Notes: a model not told the origin generated them from the letters alone. DNA of 64,000 bases from Crossiella sp. CA-258035 (GCF_030064675.1 NZ_CP116413.1:4000001-4064000), one strand, 5' to 3'. Positions 16,624 to 25,957 are shown, counted from the stretch's first letter. Translations and numbers: made by a program.

Positions 16624-17406
16624 ATGACCACAGTGACCTCGTACGCGCGCACCGTCCGCGGCTCCGGCCCCGGCCTGCTCCTCGCCCATGGCGCCAGCGG
16701 AGGCATCGAGGCCAACTACGGGCCGATCCTGGACGGGCTCGCCGCCCGGCACACCGTTGTCGGCGTCGACTACCCCGGTTCCGGAGCCACGCCGGCCACG
16801 CAGAACCCGCTGGAGCTGGACGAACTGGCGGACCAGCTGGTCGCGGCGGCGGACGCGGAAGGGCTGGACACGTTCGCCGTCTCCGGGTTCTCGCTGGGGG
16901 GTCCGGTCGCCATCCGGGTGGCCGCGCGCCATCCGGAACGCGTCACCGCTGTTGTCCTGAGCGCCACGTTCGCCCACCTCGACACCCGCACCGAACTGGT
17001 CATCGACATCTGGCACGAGCTCATGGCGACCGGGCAGCACCACCTGGTGGCCAAGTACGCGACCGTGCTGGCCCTGGGCGCGCCCACGCTGAACTCCCTC
17101 ACCCTCGAGCAGGCCCGCGCCGTCGCCGACCAGACCGCCCAGGGCATCTCCGCTGACATGGTCGCCCAGATCGACCTGGTCCGCCGCGCCGATGTGCGCG
17201 CGGACCTCGCCTCGATCACCGTGCCGACGCTCGTGATCGTCACCGTGGACGACGCCCTGGTCCCGGTCGCGCTCCAGCGCCGGCTGGCGGCCGGCATCCC
17301 GGGCGCGCGGACTGAGGAGATCGCCACCGGGCACCTGCCCTTCGCCGAGCAGCCTGAGCAATGGCTGAAGCTGATCACCGACTTCCTCGGCCGCACGGCC
17401 AGGTGA
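16624..17406 (+). CDS. Alpha/beta-hydrolase
   Basis: A 260-residue hydrolase. LLAHGASGG is the oxyanion region, VSGFSLGGPVA is the nucleophile elbow (Ser), TVDDALVP supplies the acid, and TGHLPFAEQPEQW the His. It has no signal peptide. Small cytoplasmic esterases or haloperoxidase-like proteins have this layout. Expression should be controlled by the divergent TetR through the twin palindromes. Confidence 0.9.
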   Translation: MTTVTSYARTVRGSGPGLLLAHGASGGIEANYGPILDGLAARHTVVGVDYPGSGATPATQNPLELDELADQLVAAADAEGLDTFAVSGFSLGGPVAIRVAARHPERVTAVVLSATFAHLDTRTELVIDIWHELMATGQHHLVAKYATVLALGAPTLNSLTLEQARAVADQTAQGISADMVAQIDLVRRADVRADLASITVPTLVIVTVDDALVPVALQRRLAAGIPGARTEEIATGHLPFAEQPEQWLKLITDFLGRTAR

Positions 17407-17417
17407 ACGCGGGCTGG

Positions 17418-17449
17418 CGCCGCCCGCTGCCGTTCAATGTCGAGGCGTC
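17418..17449. repeat. 32-bp match to the 3' end of the methyltransferase gene at 31033
   Basis: 30 of 32 bases match 31037-31068. Read on the minus strand the segment gives DASTLNGSGRR, against DASTLIGSGRR at the C-terminus of the methyltransferase. No methyltransferase precedes it, so this is probably the surviving tail of a lost paralog. Confidence 0.6.
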
Positions 17450-17621
17450 ACGCTCGAATGGGAACAGCCATGAGGACTCCGCGCGTTTTCCGGGCGGGAC
17501 GAAATCGTGAGCTCCTCGCAGTCGGGGGACCACTGCCGCTGTTCCACCGAGGCCCATTTCACCTTGGAGCCGCGATGATTCGCACATTGCAGGCGGCTGA
17601 TCCTGACCGCCCAGTTCCGCG

Positions 17622-18269
17622 TCACCGGCACTGTCGCTCAACGCCCTCCTCGCGGATGGCGAACTGCCCGCTCTCCACCGCGGCCGCGCGAACCCGCTGA
17701 TAAAGCCCAGTAAGCGTCGTGCTCACCGACAACCGCGGCAACTGCAAGTTGTCCAAATCCGCAGCGGTAGCACCCACATCAGACCAACCCTGCCCGGTCA
17801 GGTGCCGCATCAGCGCCGGGTTCAACCGGTCCACCGCCCGCACGAGCCGCGCCTCCAACGTCTGCCCGGCCTCGTGCTCGTGCCACACCGCCAGCATCTC
17901 CGAGCCGATGGGTTCCGGCAGGGAGCCGAAGCGTTGCTGAGCCGACTGCTCTTCCGCCAACGCCTTCTGCCGCTTGGCTTCCGCGCTGCCCTCGGCGGCG
18001 CCGTCGGTGCGCCACGCGGAGGGGTCACCGGTGTCGATCTCGACGAGGTCGTGCAGCAGGCACATCTTGATCATCTTGTCGAGGTCGACCGGAGTGCCGA
18101 ACTCGCGCTCGAACTCACCGCGCAGGAGCCAGCAGATCAGGGCGAGGTGCCAGGAGTGCTCGGCCACCGACTCGGCGCGGTCGGGGGTTGCCCGGTTGTG
18201 CCGCTGGACCTCGCGCAGGCGCGCGGAGAACTGCATGAAGGAGTACAGGCGATCGAGGGTGGAAGTCAC
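17622..18269 (-). CDS. HD-domain hydrolase (YfbR/HDDC2-like)
   Basis: A 215-residue HD-superfamily metal phosphohydrolase. Ligands are visible as SVAEHSWHLALI (His), CLLHDLVEIDTGD (HD) and VRAVDRLNP (distal Asp). YfbR/HDDC2 proteins are 5'-deoxynucleotidases. The GTG at 18269 gives the usual short N-terminus (VTSTLDRLYSFMQFSARL). An upstream in-frame extension to 18341 is less likely, and an ATG at 18236 is also possible. No clear ribosome site is seen, so it could be leaderless. Confidence 0.82.
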   Translation of the reverse strand: MTSTLDRLYSFMQFSARLREVQRHNRATPDRAESVAEHSWHLALICWLLRGEFEREFGTPVDLDKMIKMCLLHDLVEIDTGDPSAWRTDGAAEGSAEAKRQKALAEEQSAQQRFGSLPEPIGSEMLAVWHEHEAGQTLEARLVRAVDRLNPALMRHLTGQGWSDVGATAADLDNLQLPRLSVSTTLTGLYQRVRAAAVESGQFAIREEGVERQCR

Positions 18270-18348
18270 CGGGCCGAGAGTAGAGCAGTGCCGTTGAGCG
18301 CGGGTTCGAATTTCCGGATTTGGCTGTCCCGAATGGACCATTAGCTTC

Positions 18349-18375
18349 AGAGAGTGATGTTGAAGATCACTCTCT
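18349..18375. promoter_or_regulatory. Perfect 10-bp inverted repeat
   Basis: AGAGAGTGAT (18349-18358) and ATCACTCTCT (18366-18375) form a perfect stem with a 7-base loop. It lies between the divergent HD gene and the sulfur operon, about 240 bases upstream of the latter. There is no T-run, so it is more likely an operator or leader structure than a terminator. Confidence 0.4.
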
Positions 18376-18613
18376 CGGGGCAGTGGGCGGGAAATGTCTT
18401 GTTTGCGTGCACCGGGTGAGCACGCTGGGTGCCTGTGCTGCTGCCGAAGTTCCCGTTATGACCGAAAGCAGTGTCAGGGCTAACTGAAAAAACTCGCTCA
18501 TCCTGTCTATTCACAGAATGGGCGATTGCGGCGCCCTGATTGGTCCGGTCGCCGGGCGCGCTAACTTCGTGGTGAGCAGCACGACATCGCATTACCGCGA
18601 AGGGGGAAATGAA

Positions 18614-19447
18614 ATGGCCAAGGTCTACGACGCTGCGTTCCTGCGCGCTCACCTGCCGGGGGTTTCCGGCCGGGAGACCACGCTGCGCGAGTGCCTGGAG
18701 CCCGGGAGCCTGTGGCAGCCGGTGCTGCAGCTGACCATCGTCACCGACATCGACGGGGAGCCGCACGTCCTCAACGGCACCCGCCGCGCCTCGGCGAACC
18801 AGACGCACCCGAACGTGGTCAGCACCCCCACGAGCATGCTGCCGGTGCCGCTGGCCTCGGCGATCCTCGACGACAGCAAGGGCGCGCTGGAGCTGGAGCG
18901 GCCGTTGCTGCTCGAACAGGTGCGATCCGATGACCTGCGGGTGGTCGCTCGCTACGCCGAGCACGACCCCCGCCCGGTGCCACGCACCGCGGAAGCGTTG
19001 CCCTACGGCGTGGCCGACCTGCTGGCCCGCAAGCTCGGCTGTGGCACCGCACTCGAGCACGCCACCACCGAGGCGCCGCTGGCCACCTGCTCGCTGTCCA
19101 TGGTCGGTGGCGGGTTCAGCTACGCCGCCGACGGCGAACTGGATGAGGACGGCCTGGCCGAGCCGCTGTTCGAACCGCTGCTGATGTTCGGCGTCGTGGT
19201 GCGCTGGCACGATCCGGCGGTTTTCCCGGAGCGGACCGAGTCCTACGACGGGATCAACTGGACCCGGCTGCCGGACTACCAGGAGGGGGTGCGGACCAAG
19301 CGGATCGAGGCGTTCAACCCGAAGTTCGCCGAGCCGGACTACATCGCCGACGCCGAGGAGATCAGCGTGTGCGTGCGGGGCCTGTGCCTGCAGACGGCGA
19401 ACATCATCATCGAGTCCGGCTCCGTCGACCACCGGACGACCTCGTGA
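18614..19447 (+). CDS. Unknown protein, first gene of a sulfur-mobilisation operon
   Basis: A 277-residue soluble protein with no family I can name firmly. The segment from LQLTIVTDIDGEPHVLNGT to LPYGVADLLARKLGC has a strand-helix order reminiscent of NUDIX domains, but the GX5EX7REUXEE box is absent. Cysteines sit in REC, GCG, ATC and the C-terminal VCVRGLCLQTAN. ATG 18614 is preceded by AGGGGG. Its stop overlaps the SufS start in a GTGA. Constant coupling to a desulfurase would make it a sulfur acceptor or sulfur-using enzyme; this is inference. Confidence 0.65.
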   Translation: MAKVYDAAFLRAHLPGVSGRETTLRECLEPGSLWQPVLQLTIVTDIDGEPHVLNGTRRASANQTHPNVVSTPTSMLPVPLASAILDDSKGALELERPLLLEQVRSDDLRVVARYAEHDPRPVPRTAEALPYGVADLLARKLGCGTALEHATTEAPLATCSLSMVGGGFSYAADGELDEDGLAEPLFEPLLMFGVVVRWHDPAVFPERTESYDGINWTRLPDYQEGVRTKRIEAFNPKFAEPDYIADAEEISVCVRGLCLQTANIIIESGSVDHRTTS

Positions 19448-20748
19448 GCTACCTCGACCCGGCAGCCGCCCTCACCTGTCTGGATGCCAGGAGCATCCGG
19501 GCCGACTTCCCGCTGCTGTCCGCCCCGGACGCGGCCTCGCTGGTCTACCTCGACTCGGCGGCCACGACCCAGCGCCCACGCGTGGTGCTCGACGCCGAGC
19601 GCGAGTTCCTGGAGCGCTCCAACGCCGCCTGCCACCGCGGTGCGCACCGGCTCGCCGAACGAGCGACGGCCGCGTACGAGGACGCGCGCACCGCCGTCGC
19701 CGCCTACCTGGGCGGGAACCCCGCCGAGGTGGTGTTCACCAAGAGCGCCACCGAGGCGATCAACCTGCTCGCCTTCTCCCTCGGCTCGCCCGGCACCGGC
19801 GCGGACGGCCTGTCGATCGGGCCTGGCGACGAGGTGGTCCTCAGCGAGCTGGAGCACCACGCGAACCTCGTGCCCTGGCAGGAACTGTGCCGGCGCACCG
19901 GCGCGACCCTGCGGTACATCCCCGTCACCGCGGACGGCTGCCTCGACCTCGCCGCGGCTGAGCAGGTGATCGGCGAGCGGACCGCGCTGGTGTCGGTGAC
20001 CCTGCAGAGCAACGTCACCGGCGCGGTCACCGACCTCGAGCCGGTCCTGCGCGCCGCCCGCCGGGCCGGGGCCCTCGTCGCGGTGGACGCCTGCCAGGCC
20101 GCGGGCCGGATCCCGATCGACGTGCGCGCGCTCGAGGTGGACTTCCTCGTGCTGTCCAGCCACAAGATGCTCGGGCCCAGCGGGATCGGCGTGCTGTGGG
20201 GCCGGTTCGACCTGCTGGAGCGGATGCCGCCGTTCCTCACCGGTGGCTCCATGATCGAGACGGTCACCCTCACCGGCGCCACCTACGCCGATCCGCCGCA
20301 CCGCTTCGAGCCTGGCGTGCCGCCGGTGTCCCAGGCCGTCGGGTTCGCCGCGGCCATCGACTACCTCCGTGGCCTGGGACCGCGGCGGGTGCTCGACCAC
20401 GAGATCGAGCTGACCCGGTACGCGCTGACCGAGCTGCGGGCGCTGCCCGGCGTGCGGACCCTCGGTCCCGAGGATCCGGCGCGGCGGCCGGGGATCATCA
20501 GCTTCGTCGTCGACGGGGTGCACGCGCACGACGTGGCGCAGATCCTCGACGACGAGGACATCGCGGTGCGGGCGGGTCACCAGTGCGCCTGGCCGCTGCA
20601 CCGGGCCCTCGGCGTCACCGCCAGCGTCCGCGCCAGCGTGCACGTCTACAACGGAGGCGAGGACATCGACCGCTTGGTCAGCGGCGTGCGGCGGGTGCGC
20701 GAGTTCTTCGCCGCACAGGGTTTCATCGACCTGGAGGAGCACCGGTGA
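19444..20748 (+). CDS. SufS-type cysteine desulfurase
   Basis: A 434-residue class V aminotransferase-fold desulfurase. YLDSAATTQRP starts the cofactor domain, ELEHHANLVPWQ is conserved in SufS, VDACQAAGRIP and SSHKMLGPSG carry the PLP-binding residues (Lys near 240), and RAGHQCAWPLHRALG carries the persulfide Cys near 380. The short loop around that Cys is typical of SufS (group II), which needs a partner such as SufU. Both its start and stop are GTGA overlaps, so three genes are translationally coupled. There is no SufB/C/D here. Confidence 0.92.
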   Translation: MSYLDPAAALTCLDARSIRADFPLLSAPDAASLVYLDSAATTQRPRVVLDAEREFLERSNAACHRGAHRLAERATAAYEDARTAVAAYLGGNPAEVVFTKSATEAINLLAFSLGSPGTGADGLSIGPGDEVVLSELEHHANLVPWQELCRRTGATLRYIPVTADGCLDLAAAEQVIGERTALVSVTLQSNVTGAVTDLEPVLRAARRAGALVAVDACQAAGRIPIDVRALEVDFLVLSSHKMLGPSGIGVLWGRFDLLERMPPFLTGGSMIETVTLTGATYADPPHRFEPGVPPVSQAVGFAAAIDYLRGLGPRRVLDHEIELTRYALTELRALPGVRTLGPEDPARRPGIISFVVDGVHAHDVAQILDDEDIAVRAGHQCAWPLHRALGVTASVRASVHVYNGGEDIDRLVSGVRRVREFFAAQGFIDLEEHR

Positions 20749-21185
20749 AGCTCGACGACCTGTACCGGGACGTCATCGCCAAGCACTACCGCCTGCGCAG
20801 CGGTCACGGCCTGCAGGAGGAGTTCACCGCGGAGGTGCACAAGGTGAACCCCTCCTGCGGCGACGAGATCACCCTGCGCCTGCGCCACCACGCCGGCGCC
20901 GTGGACGAGCTGAGCCACGAGACGGTCGGCTGCACGCTGAGCCAGGCCTCGGCCTCGGTCATGCACACCATGGTGATGGAGGCCAGGACCACCGACCGGC
21001 TCACCGAACTGCACGACGTGGTCCGGGACTTCCTGCGCGGAGCGAACCCGGAACCGCCGGAGTCGGTCGGCGCGATGAGCGCCTTCGGGGCGGTGCGGTT
21101 CTCCGCTAGCCGGGTGCGCTGCGCCCTGCTGCCGTGGCAGGCCCTCACCGCCGCGCTCAGGCAGGTCGGGCCGCCAGCGAGCTGA
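20745..21185 (+). CDS. SufU-type sulfur-transfer scaffold
   Basis: A 146-residue IscU/SufU-fold protein. The zinc/sulfur ligands are Cys38 and Asp40 (NPSCGDE), Cys63 (VGCTLSQASASVM) and Cys126 (RVRCALLPW). The 18-20 residue insertion before the last Cys distinguishes SufU from IscU. SufU accepts persulfide from SufS through its zinc site. It is coupled to SufS by a GTGA overlap. Confidence 0.92.
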   Translation: MKLDDLYRDVIAKHYRLRSGHGLQEEFTAEVHKVNPSCGDEITLRLRHHAGAVDELSHETVGCTLSQASASVMHTMVMEARTTDRLTELHDVVRDFLRGANPEPPESVGAMSAFGAVRFSASRVRCALLPWQALTAALRQVGPPAS

Positions 21186-21206
21186 CCAGCCTGGCGTTGA
21201 CGAGGG

Positions 21207-22241
21207 TCAGGCCCGGCGCAAGCGGGTCCGGCGCAGGGCGGGGCTGTCGCCCTCGGCACCGGCGGCGATCCCGTCCAGCTGTTCCCGCAACGCCTGCTGT
21301 CCGCTGACGCGTGGCTGCCAGCCGAGCTCGGCGCGAGCACGGGTGGTGTCCAGCGTCGGGGAGGTGAGGGCGACGTCGAACCAGCCCGGCGAGCAGCGCA
21401 GCAGCCGCAGCCGCCACAGCGCTGAGACCACCGGCCGCACCACCCGGGCGGGCACCGGCACCGAGCGGCTGTTCAGCGCGGCGGCCACGTCGGCGGCGGT
21501 GAGCACCTCGGGCGCGGCGACGTTGACCGCGCCCGAGGTGCGCCGGGCCAGGATCGACAGGATGGCCTCGCCGAGGTCGTCGGCGTGCACGAGCTGCACC
21601 CGCAGCGGCGAGGGCAGCGGCAGCACCGGCAGCAGCCGGGAACCGAGCAGGCGGACCAGCGGTGGCCCGATGAGCGGGCCCAGGAACAGCGCGGTCAGAC
21701 TGGCCGAGGCGGTCCGCTGCGTGACCAGGGTCGGGCGCAGGCTGGTCACGGTGACCTCCGGGTTCGCCGCGGCGAACAACGACACCAGGCATTCGGCGGC
21801 GACCTTGTTGCGGCTGTACACGCTGCCGGCCAGCCCGGTCGCCGGGTGCCGCTCGTCGACCTGCTCGCCGGACGCGGCGGCGTAGACCGCCAAGGAGGAG
21901 GCGTGCACCACGTGCCCGACGCCGGCGGTGCGGGCGGCGGCGAGCACGGCCCGGGTGCCGTCCACGTTGACGCGGTGCAGGTGTGCCTCGTCGCGCACGG
22001 GCTGGATCGCCCACGCCAGGTGCACGACGGCGTCCGCACCGGCGAACTCCCCGGCCAGCCTGCGCTCGGCCCCGGGCGCGCCGAGGTCCAGGGCGACCCA
22101 GTCGATCCCGTCGTAGGGCGGCCGGGGCGGCGGCGGGCGGCGGCAGATCCCCACAACGCGGTGCCGCTCCGGTGCGCCGGCGAGCGCGCGCAGCAGTCCG
22201 GTGCCCACGTTGCCGCTGGCCCCGGTGATCACGATCTTCAC
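21207..22241 (-). CDS. NAD(P)-dependent epimerase/dehydratase (extended SDR)
   Basis: A 344-residue extended SDR. GASGNVGTGLL is the dinucleotide-binding loop, VVHLAWAIQP the next conserved strand, HASSLAVYAA supplies the Ser, and VYSRNK the Tyr-x-x-x-Lys pair. It overlaps the upstream DUF1990 gene by 4 bases. The substrate is not deducible; nucleotide-sugar and steroid-like substrates are both possible. Confidence 0.88.
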   Translation of the reverse strand: MKIVITGASGNVGTGLLRALAGAPERHRVVGICRRPPPPRPPYDGIDWVALDLGAPGAERRLAGEFAGADAVVHLAWAIQPVRDEAHLHRVNVDGTRAVLAAARTAGVGHVVHASSLAVYAAASGEQVDERHPATGLAGSVYSRNKVAAECLVSLFAAANPEVTVTSLRPTLVTQRTASASLTALFLGPLIGPPLVRLLGSRLLPVLPLPSPLRVQLVHADDLGEAILSILARRTSGAVNVAAPEVLTAADVAAALNSRSVPVPARVVRPVVSALWRLRLLRCSPGWFDVALTSPTLDTTRARAELGWQPRVSGQQALREQLDGIAAGAEGDSPALRRTRLRRA

Positions 22242-22963
22242 GGCCGGGTGGTCCTCTCCTGGTCAGCGGCGTCGGCGACGACCACCGACCACCGGTCCCA
22301 CCTCCCGGGCCGCACGCCGAGGGGCACGCGGACCACCTCGTCCAGCGGCGCCGCGACGGGCGGCCCGGCGTGGGTGAGGGCGCGCAGGCGCTGCGCGCAG
22401 TGGCGGTAGAAACGCAGTTGCAGGCCACGGCCGAACAGCGCCCACCCCAGTCGCACCACGGGGTGCGCGCTGGGGTTGAGCTGGTTGTGGCTGCGCACCC
22501 GGAAGAACACCAGTCCGGTGTCCAGGTCCTTGACCACCGCGTAGTCGACCCGGCCGCGCTCGATGTGCCCGCGCAGGGTGACGTAGCTCCAGCCCCAGCA
22601 CCGCTGCCCCCCGTCCTCCTCGGCCACCACGTCGGTGACCCGGACCCCCAGGAGGAAGCGCAACGGCCCGAACCGCCCCTCCAACAGCATGTTCCGGCCA
22701 GGCAGCGGGTCAGCGCCGCGGTACCAGGCGCGGATGAGGCCGGGCGGGGTGAAGTTGTAGTCCCGCACCACCAGTCGCGCCCGCTCCCAGACGCCATCGG
22801 GCACCGGCGGTCCCGGCGGTTCGACGCCGAGGCCGTGCCGGTGCTCGTCGAAGCGCCAGGCGGGTTCGGCGACCTCGGCGAGGTCGTAGTTGACCTCGCG
22901 GTCCCGGAGTGTGCTGAGCGCTGCGGGGACGTCCAGTGCGCGGGCGGGCAGGATGGCGGTCAC
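22238..22963 (-). CDS. DUF1990-family protein
   Basis: A 241-residue protein with the DUF1990 pattern: NYDLAEVAEPAW near residue 25, CWGWSYVTLRGHIERGRVDY in the middle, and GLVFFRVRSHNQLNP after it. The GTG at 22963 gives the best start; the reading frame further upstream is not conserved. Plant and actinomycete members are uncharacterised. The 4-base overlap with the epimerase indicates a two-gene operon, divergent from the LAL regulator at 23057. Confidence 0.78.
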   Translation of the reverse strand: MTAILPARALDVPAALSTLRDREVNYDLAEVAEPAWRFDEHRHGLGVEPPGPPVPDGVWERARLVVRDYNFTPPGLIRAWYRGADPLPGRNMLLEGRFGPLRFLLGVRVTDVVAEEDGGQRCWGWSYVTLRGHIERGRVDYAVVKDLDTGLVFFRVRSHNQLNPSAHPVVRLGWALFGRGLQLRFYRHCAQRLRALTHAGPPVAAPLDEVVRVPLGVRPGRWDRWSVVVADAADQERTTRP

Positions 22964-23056
22964 CCTGGCCGTGTACCCGGCATCAGCGGCTCGACACGGA
23001 GCGCCGCTGGCACTCACCCAGTTCCCTGCGCGGCCTGAGTATCGTGGTCGTAGGGG

Positions 23057-25957
23057 GTGGGTGAGGCAGTGCATCCGTTCGTCGGCCGTCAGCCGGAGTT
23101 GAACGCGCTCGACGCACTGCTGGAGGCGCCCGCGTCCGGAGTCACCTCGGTGGAGATCCTCGGCGACCCCGGTATCGGCAAGTCGAGGCTGCTCTTCGAG
23201 ACCGTCTCCCGAGCTGCGGCCCGCGGCTTCACCGTGTTGTCCGGCCGTGCCGGGGAGTTCGAGCACGACCAGCCCTTCGGCATGTTCCTGGACGCGCTGG
23301 AGGACCGGCTGGCCGAGCTGTCCGAGGAGGAGGTCGCCGCGCTGGGCGCCAGGCACCTGCGCGCGTTGGCGTCGCTGTTCCCGGCCCTGACCGACTGGAC
23401 GTCGGCGGAACCTTCGCCGCCTGGCGGGCGGCGCGCCCTGTACCGCGCGGTGACCGCCGCGCTGGAGACGATCTCCGGTCCGCGCGGAACCGTGCTGGCA
23501 CTCGACGACCTGCACTGGGCGGATGGGGCCTCCGTCGAACTGCTGACCCACCTGCTCCGGCGCCCGCCCGCTGGGCCGTTGGTGCTGCTGCTGGCGCACC
23601 GGCACCGCCAGCTACCCGACAAGGTGGCCGCCGTGCTGCACGAACCTGTGCCCGTCGCGGCCCGGCGGATGGAGCTCCTGCCGCTGGACTTCGCAGCCGC
23701 GCAGCACCTGATGGCTGACACGCCGCACCTGCACCAGCGGCGGGCCAGACACCGCGCGGCGGGCGGCAACCCGCTGTACCTGCAGCTCATGGCGCGCGGC
23801 GGTCCGAACCAGACCGCGGGCGACCTGAACGGGGCCTTGCTCGCCGAGTTCACCCGGCTGTCCCCGACGGCTCGCCTGGTCGCCCAGGCCGCCGCGGTGC
23901 TCGGCGACCAGGTGGAGCCGGGGTTGGTCGCGGTCGCCGCGGACCTGCCTCCGGCGGTGGCGCTCGCCGCGGCCGAGGAGCTGTTCGCCACCGATCTGCT
24001 CCGCGCGGCCGGCACCGGCCAGCGGGTCGCCTTCCGGCATCCCTTGCTGCGCAACGCGGTCTACCACTCGGCCAGTCCGCTGTGGCGGGCCGCCGCGCAC
24101 GGCAGGGTCGGCCGGGCACTGAGTGACCGTGGCGCGCCGATCAGCGTGATCGCACCGCACGTCGCCCGCTCGGCAGTCCTCGGCGACGCCGAGGCGCTGC
24201 GGCTGCTGCGCGCGGCGGCCCTGGACGCGCTGGTGCACGCGCCGGCCACCGCGGCGAGCTGGCTGCGGGCCGCACTCGAGCTGCACGCGGAGCCGCACGA
24301 TCGGCTCGGTCGGGAACTGCGGATCGAGCTGGGCCACGCGCTGATGCTGACCGGGAACGGCGCGGAGACCAGGGAGGTCACCACCAGTCTGCTCCAGACG
24401 TTGCCAGCGGATCAGGTCGAACTCCGGTTGCGGGCGACGGCGCTGTACGCGACCGCGAGCCGGTTCCTGGTCTGGCCGGCCGAAACCAAGGCCGTTCTGC
24501 GGGCCGAGCTGCGCCGCCTGTCCGACCGGGACGAGCTGGCCGCCGCGGTGATCTGGTTGCTCATGGCCAACCTGGAGCTGGTCGAAGCCCGTTTCGAGGC
24601 CGCCGCAGCCGCTGCCGGCGAGGTGCTCCGGCACCGCCCCACCGGGCCGGACTGCCCGGTGCGCTGCGCGGGTCTGGCCATGTTGGCCTGGTGCTATCCC
24701 GAACTGGGGAAGGCAACGGAGGCGGTGCGCCTGTTGGACGAAGCCACCGAGCTGTTCGACCGGATCACCTCGACGCGGAACAACGCCTTCTTCGGTATGG
24801 CCAACATCGTTCCGTTCGTGGAAGTGATCGGCCACCTCCGACTCGACAGCGGCCTGCACCGGCTGCGGCCGGTGCTGCGGCAAGCCGAGGAGTTCGGCCA
24901 CCTCCACTTCAGCACCGAGGTGCTCGCCGTCATCGCCGCCGCCGAGGCGGCCCGTGGGCAGCTGGCCACGGTGGTGGACATGGCAGAGGAAGCCGTGGAC
25001 GGGGCCCGGATGACCGGGGCCGGTCCACTGCTCGTCTCCGCGCTGGCCAGCCGGGCAGCGGTGGCTTTCGACTGCCTCGATCTGGACGTGATCGAGCGAG
25101 TGCACCGCGAGGTGGGCACCTTGCCCGGCAGCGCCCAGAGTCCGCACAGTGGCTTCATGGCCCTCAGCCGGGCGTTGCTGCGCAGGCAGGCCGGACTGCA
25201 CGGCGACCTGGCCGGGGCGATCGACCAGGCGGGCGGGCCAGAGCTGTCCCGGATGCTGTACCGGGGGCGCCTGCGGTTGTACGCGGAACTGGCCGAACTC
25301 GCCGCAGCCGAGGGCCTGTCGGCTGAGGCCGGCGAATGGGCGGAGCGGGCGGAAGAACTGGCCGAGGACGCGCTGCCGTGGAGCGGCGCATTCGCCGCAC
25401 TGGCCAGGGCCCATGCCCACCAGTGCGCGCAACGCCCAGGCTCCGCCCTGCCCTGCGCGGAGTTCGCGGTGCGCGCCCTCACCACCGCGGGCATGCCGGT
25501 CCTGGCCGCACGAGCGCGAATGGCGGCCGCACTGGCGCACGCGGCACTGGGCGAGCGTGGGCGAGCACTGTCCGAACTGGACAGTGCCGCGGCCATCTTC
25601 GCCGAGTGCGGGGCGACTCGGCACACCGAGCTGGTCACCCGGCAGCAACGCAAGCTCGGCCGCCGGGTCACCGCGGCAGGGCCGCGCACCGCGAAGCACT
25701 CGCCGCTGGGCCTGACCCGGCGGGAGAGCGAGATCGCCGACCTGGTCGCGCAGGGCTACAGCAATCGGGCGATCGCCGAACGGCTGGTTGTCAGCGGACG
25801 CACTGTCGAGACGCACCTCGGCCGGATCTACCAGAAACTCGGCGTCTCCTCCCGCACCGCCCTGGCGGCGCTGCTCACCCAGCAGCCCGGAGCCAGCCAG
25901 CCCTCACCCACCGCGACGGCCCCGCCCGCGGCAGAAGGTCGGCCCCGCGGCGGATAG
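23057..25957 (+). CDS. LAL-family LuxR transcriptional regulator
   Basis: A 966-residue large ATP-binding LuxR regulator. It begins VGRQPELNALDALLEA, has Walker A GDPGIGKSRL near residue 35 and Walker B LALDDLHWADG near 150, a long helical TPR-like middle, and a C-terminal LuxR helix-turn-helix (LTRRESEIADLVAQGYSNRA, then VSGRTVETHLGRIYQKLGV) at about 884-942. LAL proteins often activate secondary-metabolite or sugar-utilisation operons. It diverges from the DUF1990/epimerase operon across 93 bases, its nearest candidate target. A GTG at 23069 is an alternative start. Confidence 0.92.
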   Translation: MGEAVHPFVGRQPELNALDALLEAPASGVTSVEILGDPGIGKSRLLFETVSRAAARGFTVLSGRAGEFEHDQPFGMFLDALEDRLAELSEEEVAALGARHLRALASLFPALTDWTSAEPSPPGGRRALYRAVTAALETISGPRGTVLALDDLHWADGASVELLTHLLRRPPAGPLVLLLAHRHRQLPDKVAAVLHEPVPVAARRMELLPLDFAAAQHLMADTPHLHQRRARHRAAGGNPLYLQLMARGGPNQTAGDLNGALLAEFTRLSPTARLVAQAAAVLGDQVEPGLVAVAADLPPAVALAAAEELFATDLLRAAGTGQRVAFRHPLLRNAVYHSASPLWRAAAHGRVGRALSDRGAPISVIAPHVARSAVLGDAEALRLLRAAALDALVHAPATAASWLRAALELHAEPHDRLGRELRIELGHALMLTGNGAETREVTTSLLQTLPADQVELRLRATALYATASRFLVWPAETKAVLRAELRRLSDRDELAAAVIWLLMANLELVEARFEAAAAAAGEVLRHRPTGPDCPVRCAGLAMLAWCYPELGKATEAVRLLDEATELFDRITSTRNNAFFGMANIVPFVEVIGHLRLDSGLHRLRPVLRQAEEFGHLHFSTEVLAVIAAAEAARGQLATVVDMAEEAVDGARMTGAGPLLVSALASRAAVAFDCLDLDVIERVHREVGTLPGSAQSPHSGFMALSRALLRRQAGLHGDLAGAIDQAGGPELSRMLYRGRLRLYAELAELAAAEGLSAEAGEWAERAEELAEDALPWSGAFAALARAHAHQCAQRPGSALPCAEFAVRALTTAGMPVLAARARMAAALAHAALGERGRALSELDSAAAIFAECGATRHTELVTRQQRKLGRRVTAAGPRTAKHSPLGLTRRESEIADLVAQGYSNRAIAERLVVSGRTVETHLGRIYQKLGVSSRTALAALLTQQPGASQPSPTATAPPAAEGRPRGG

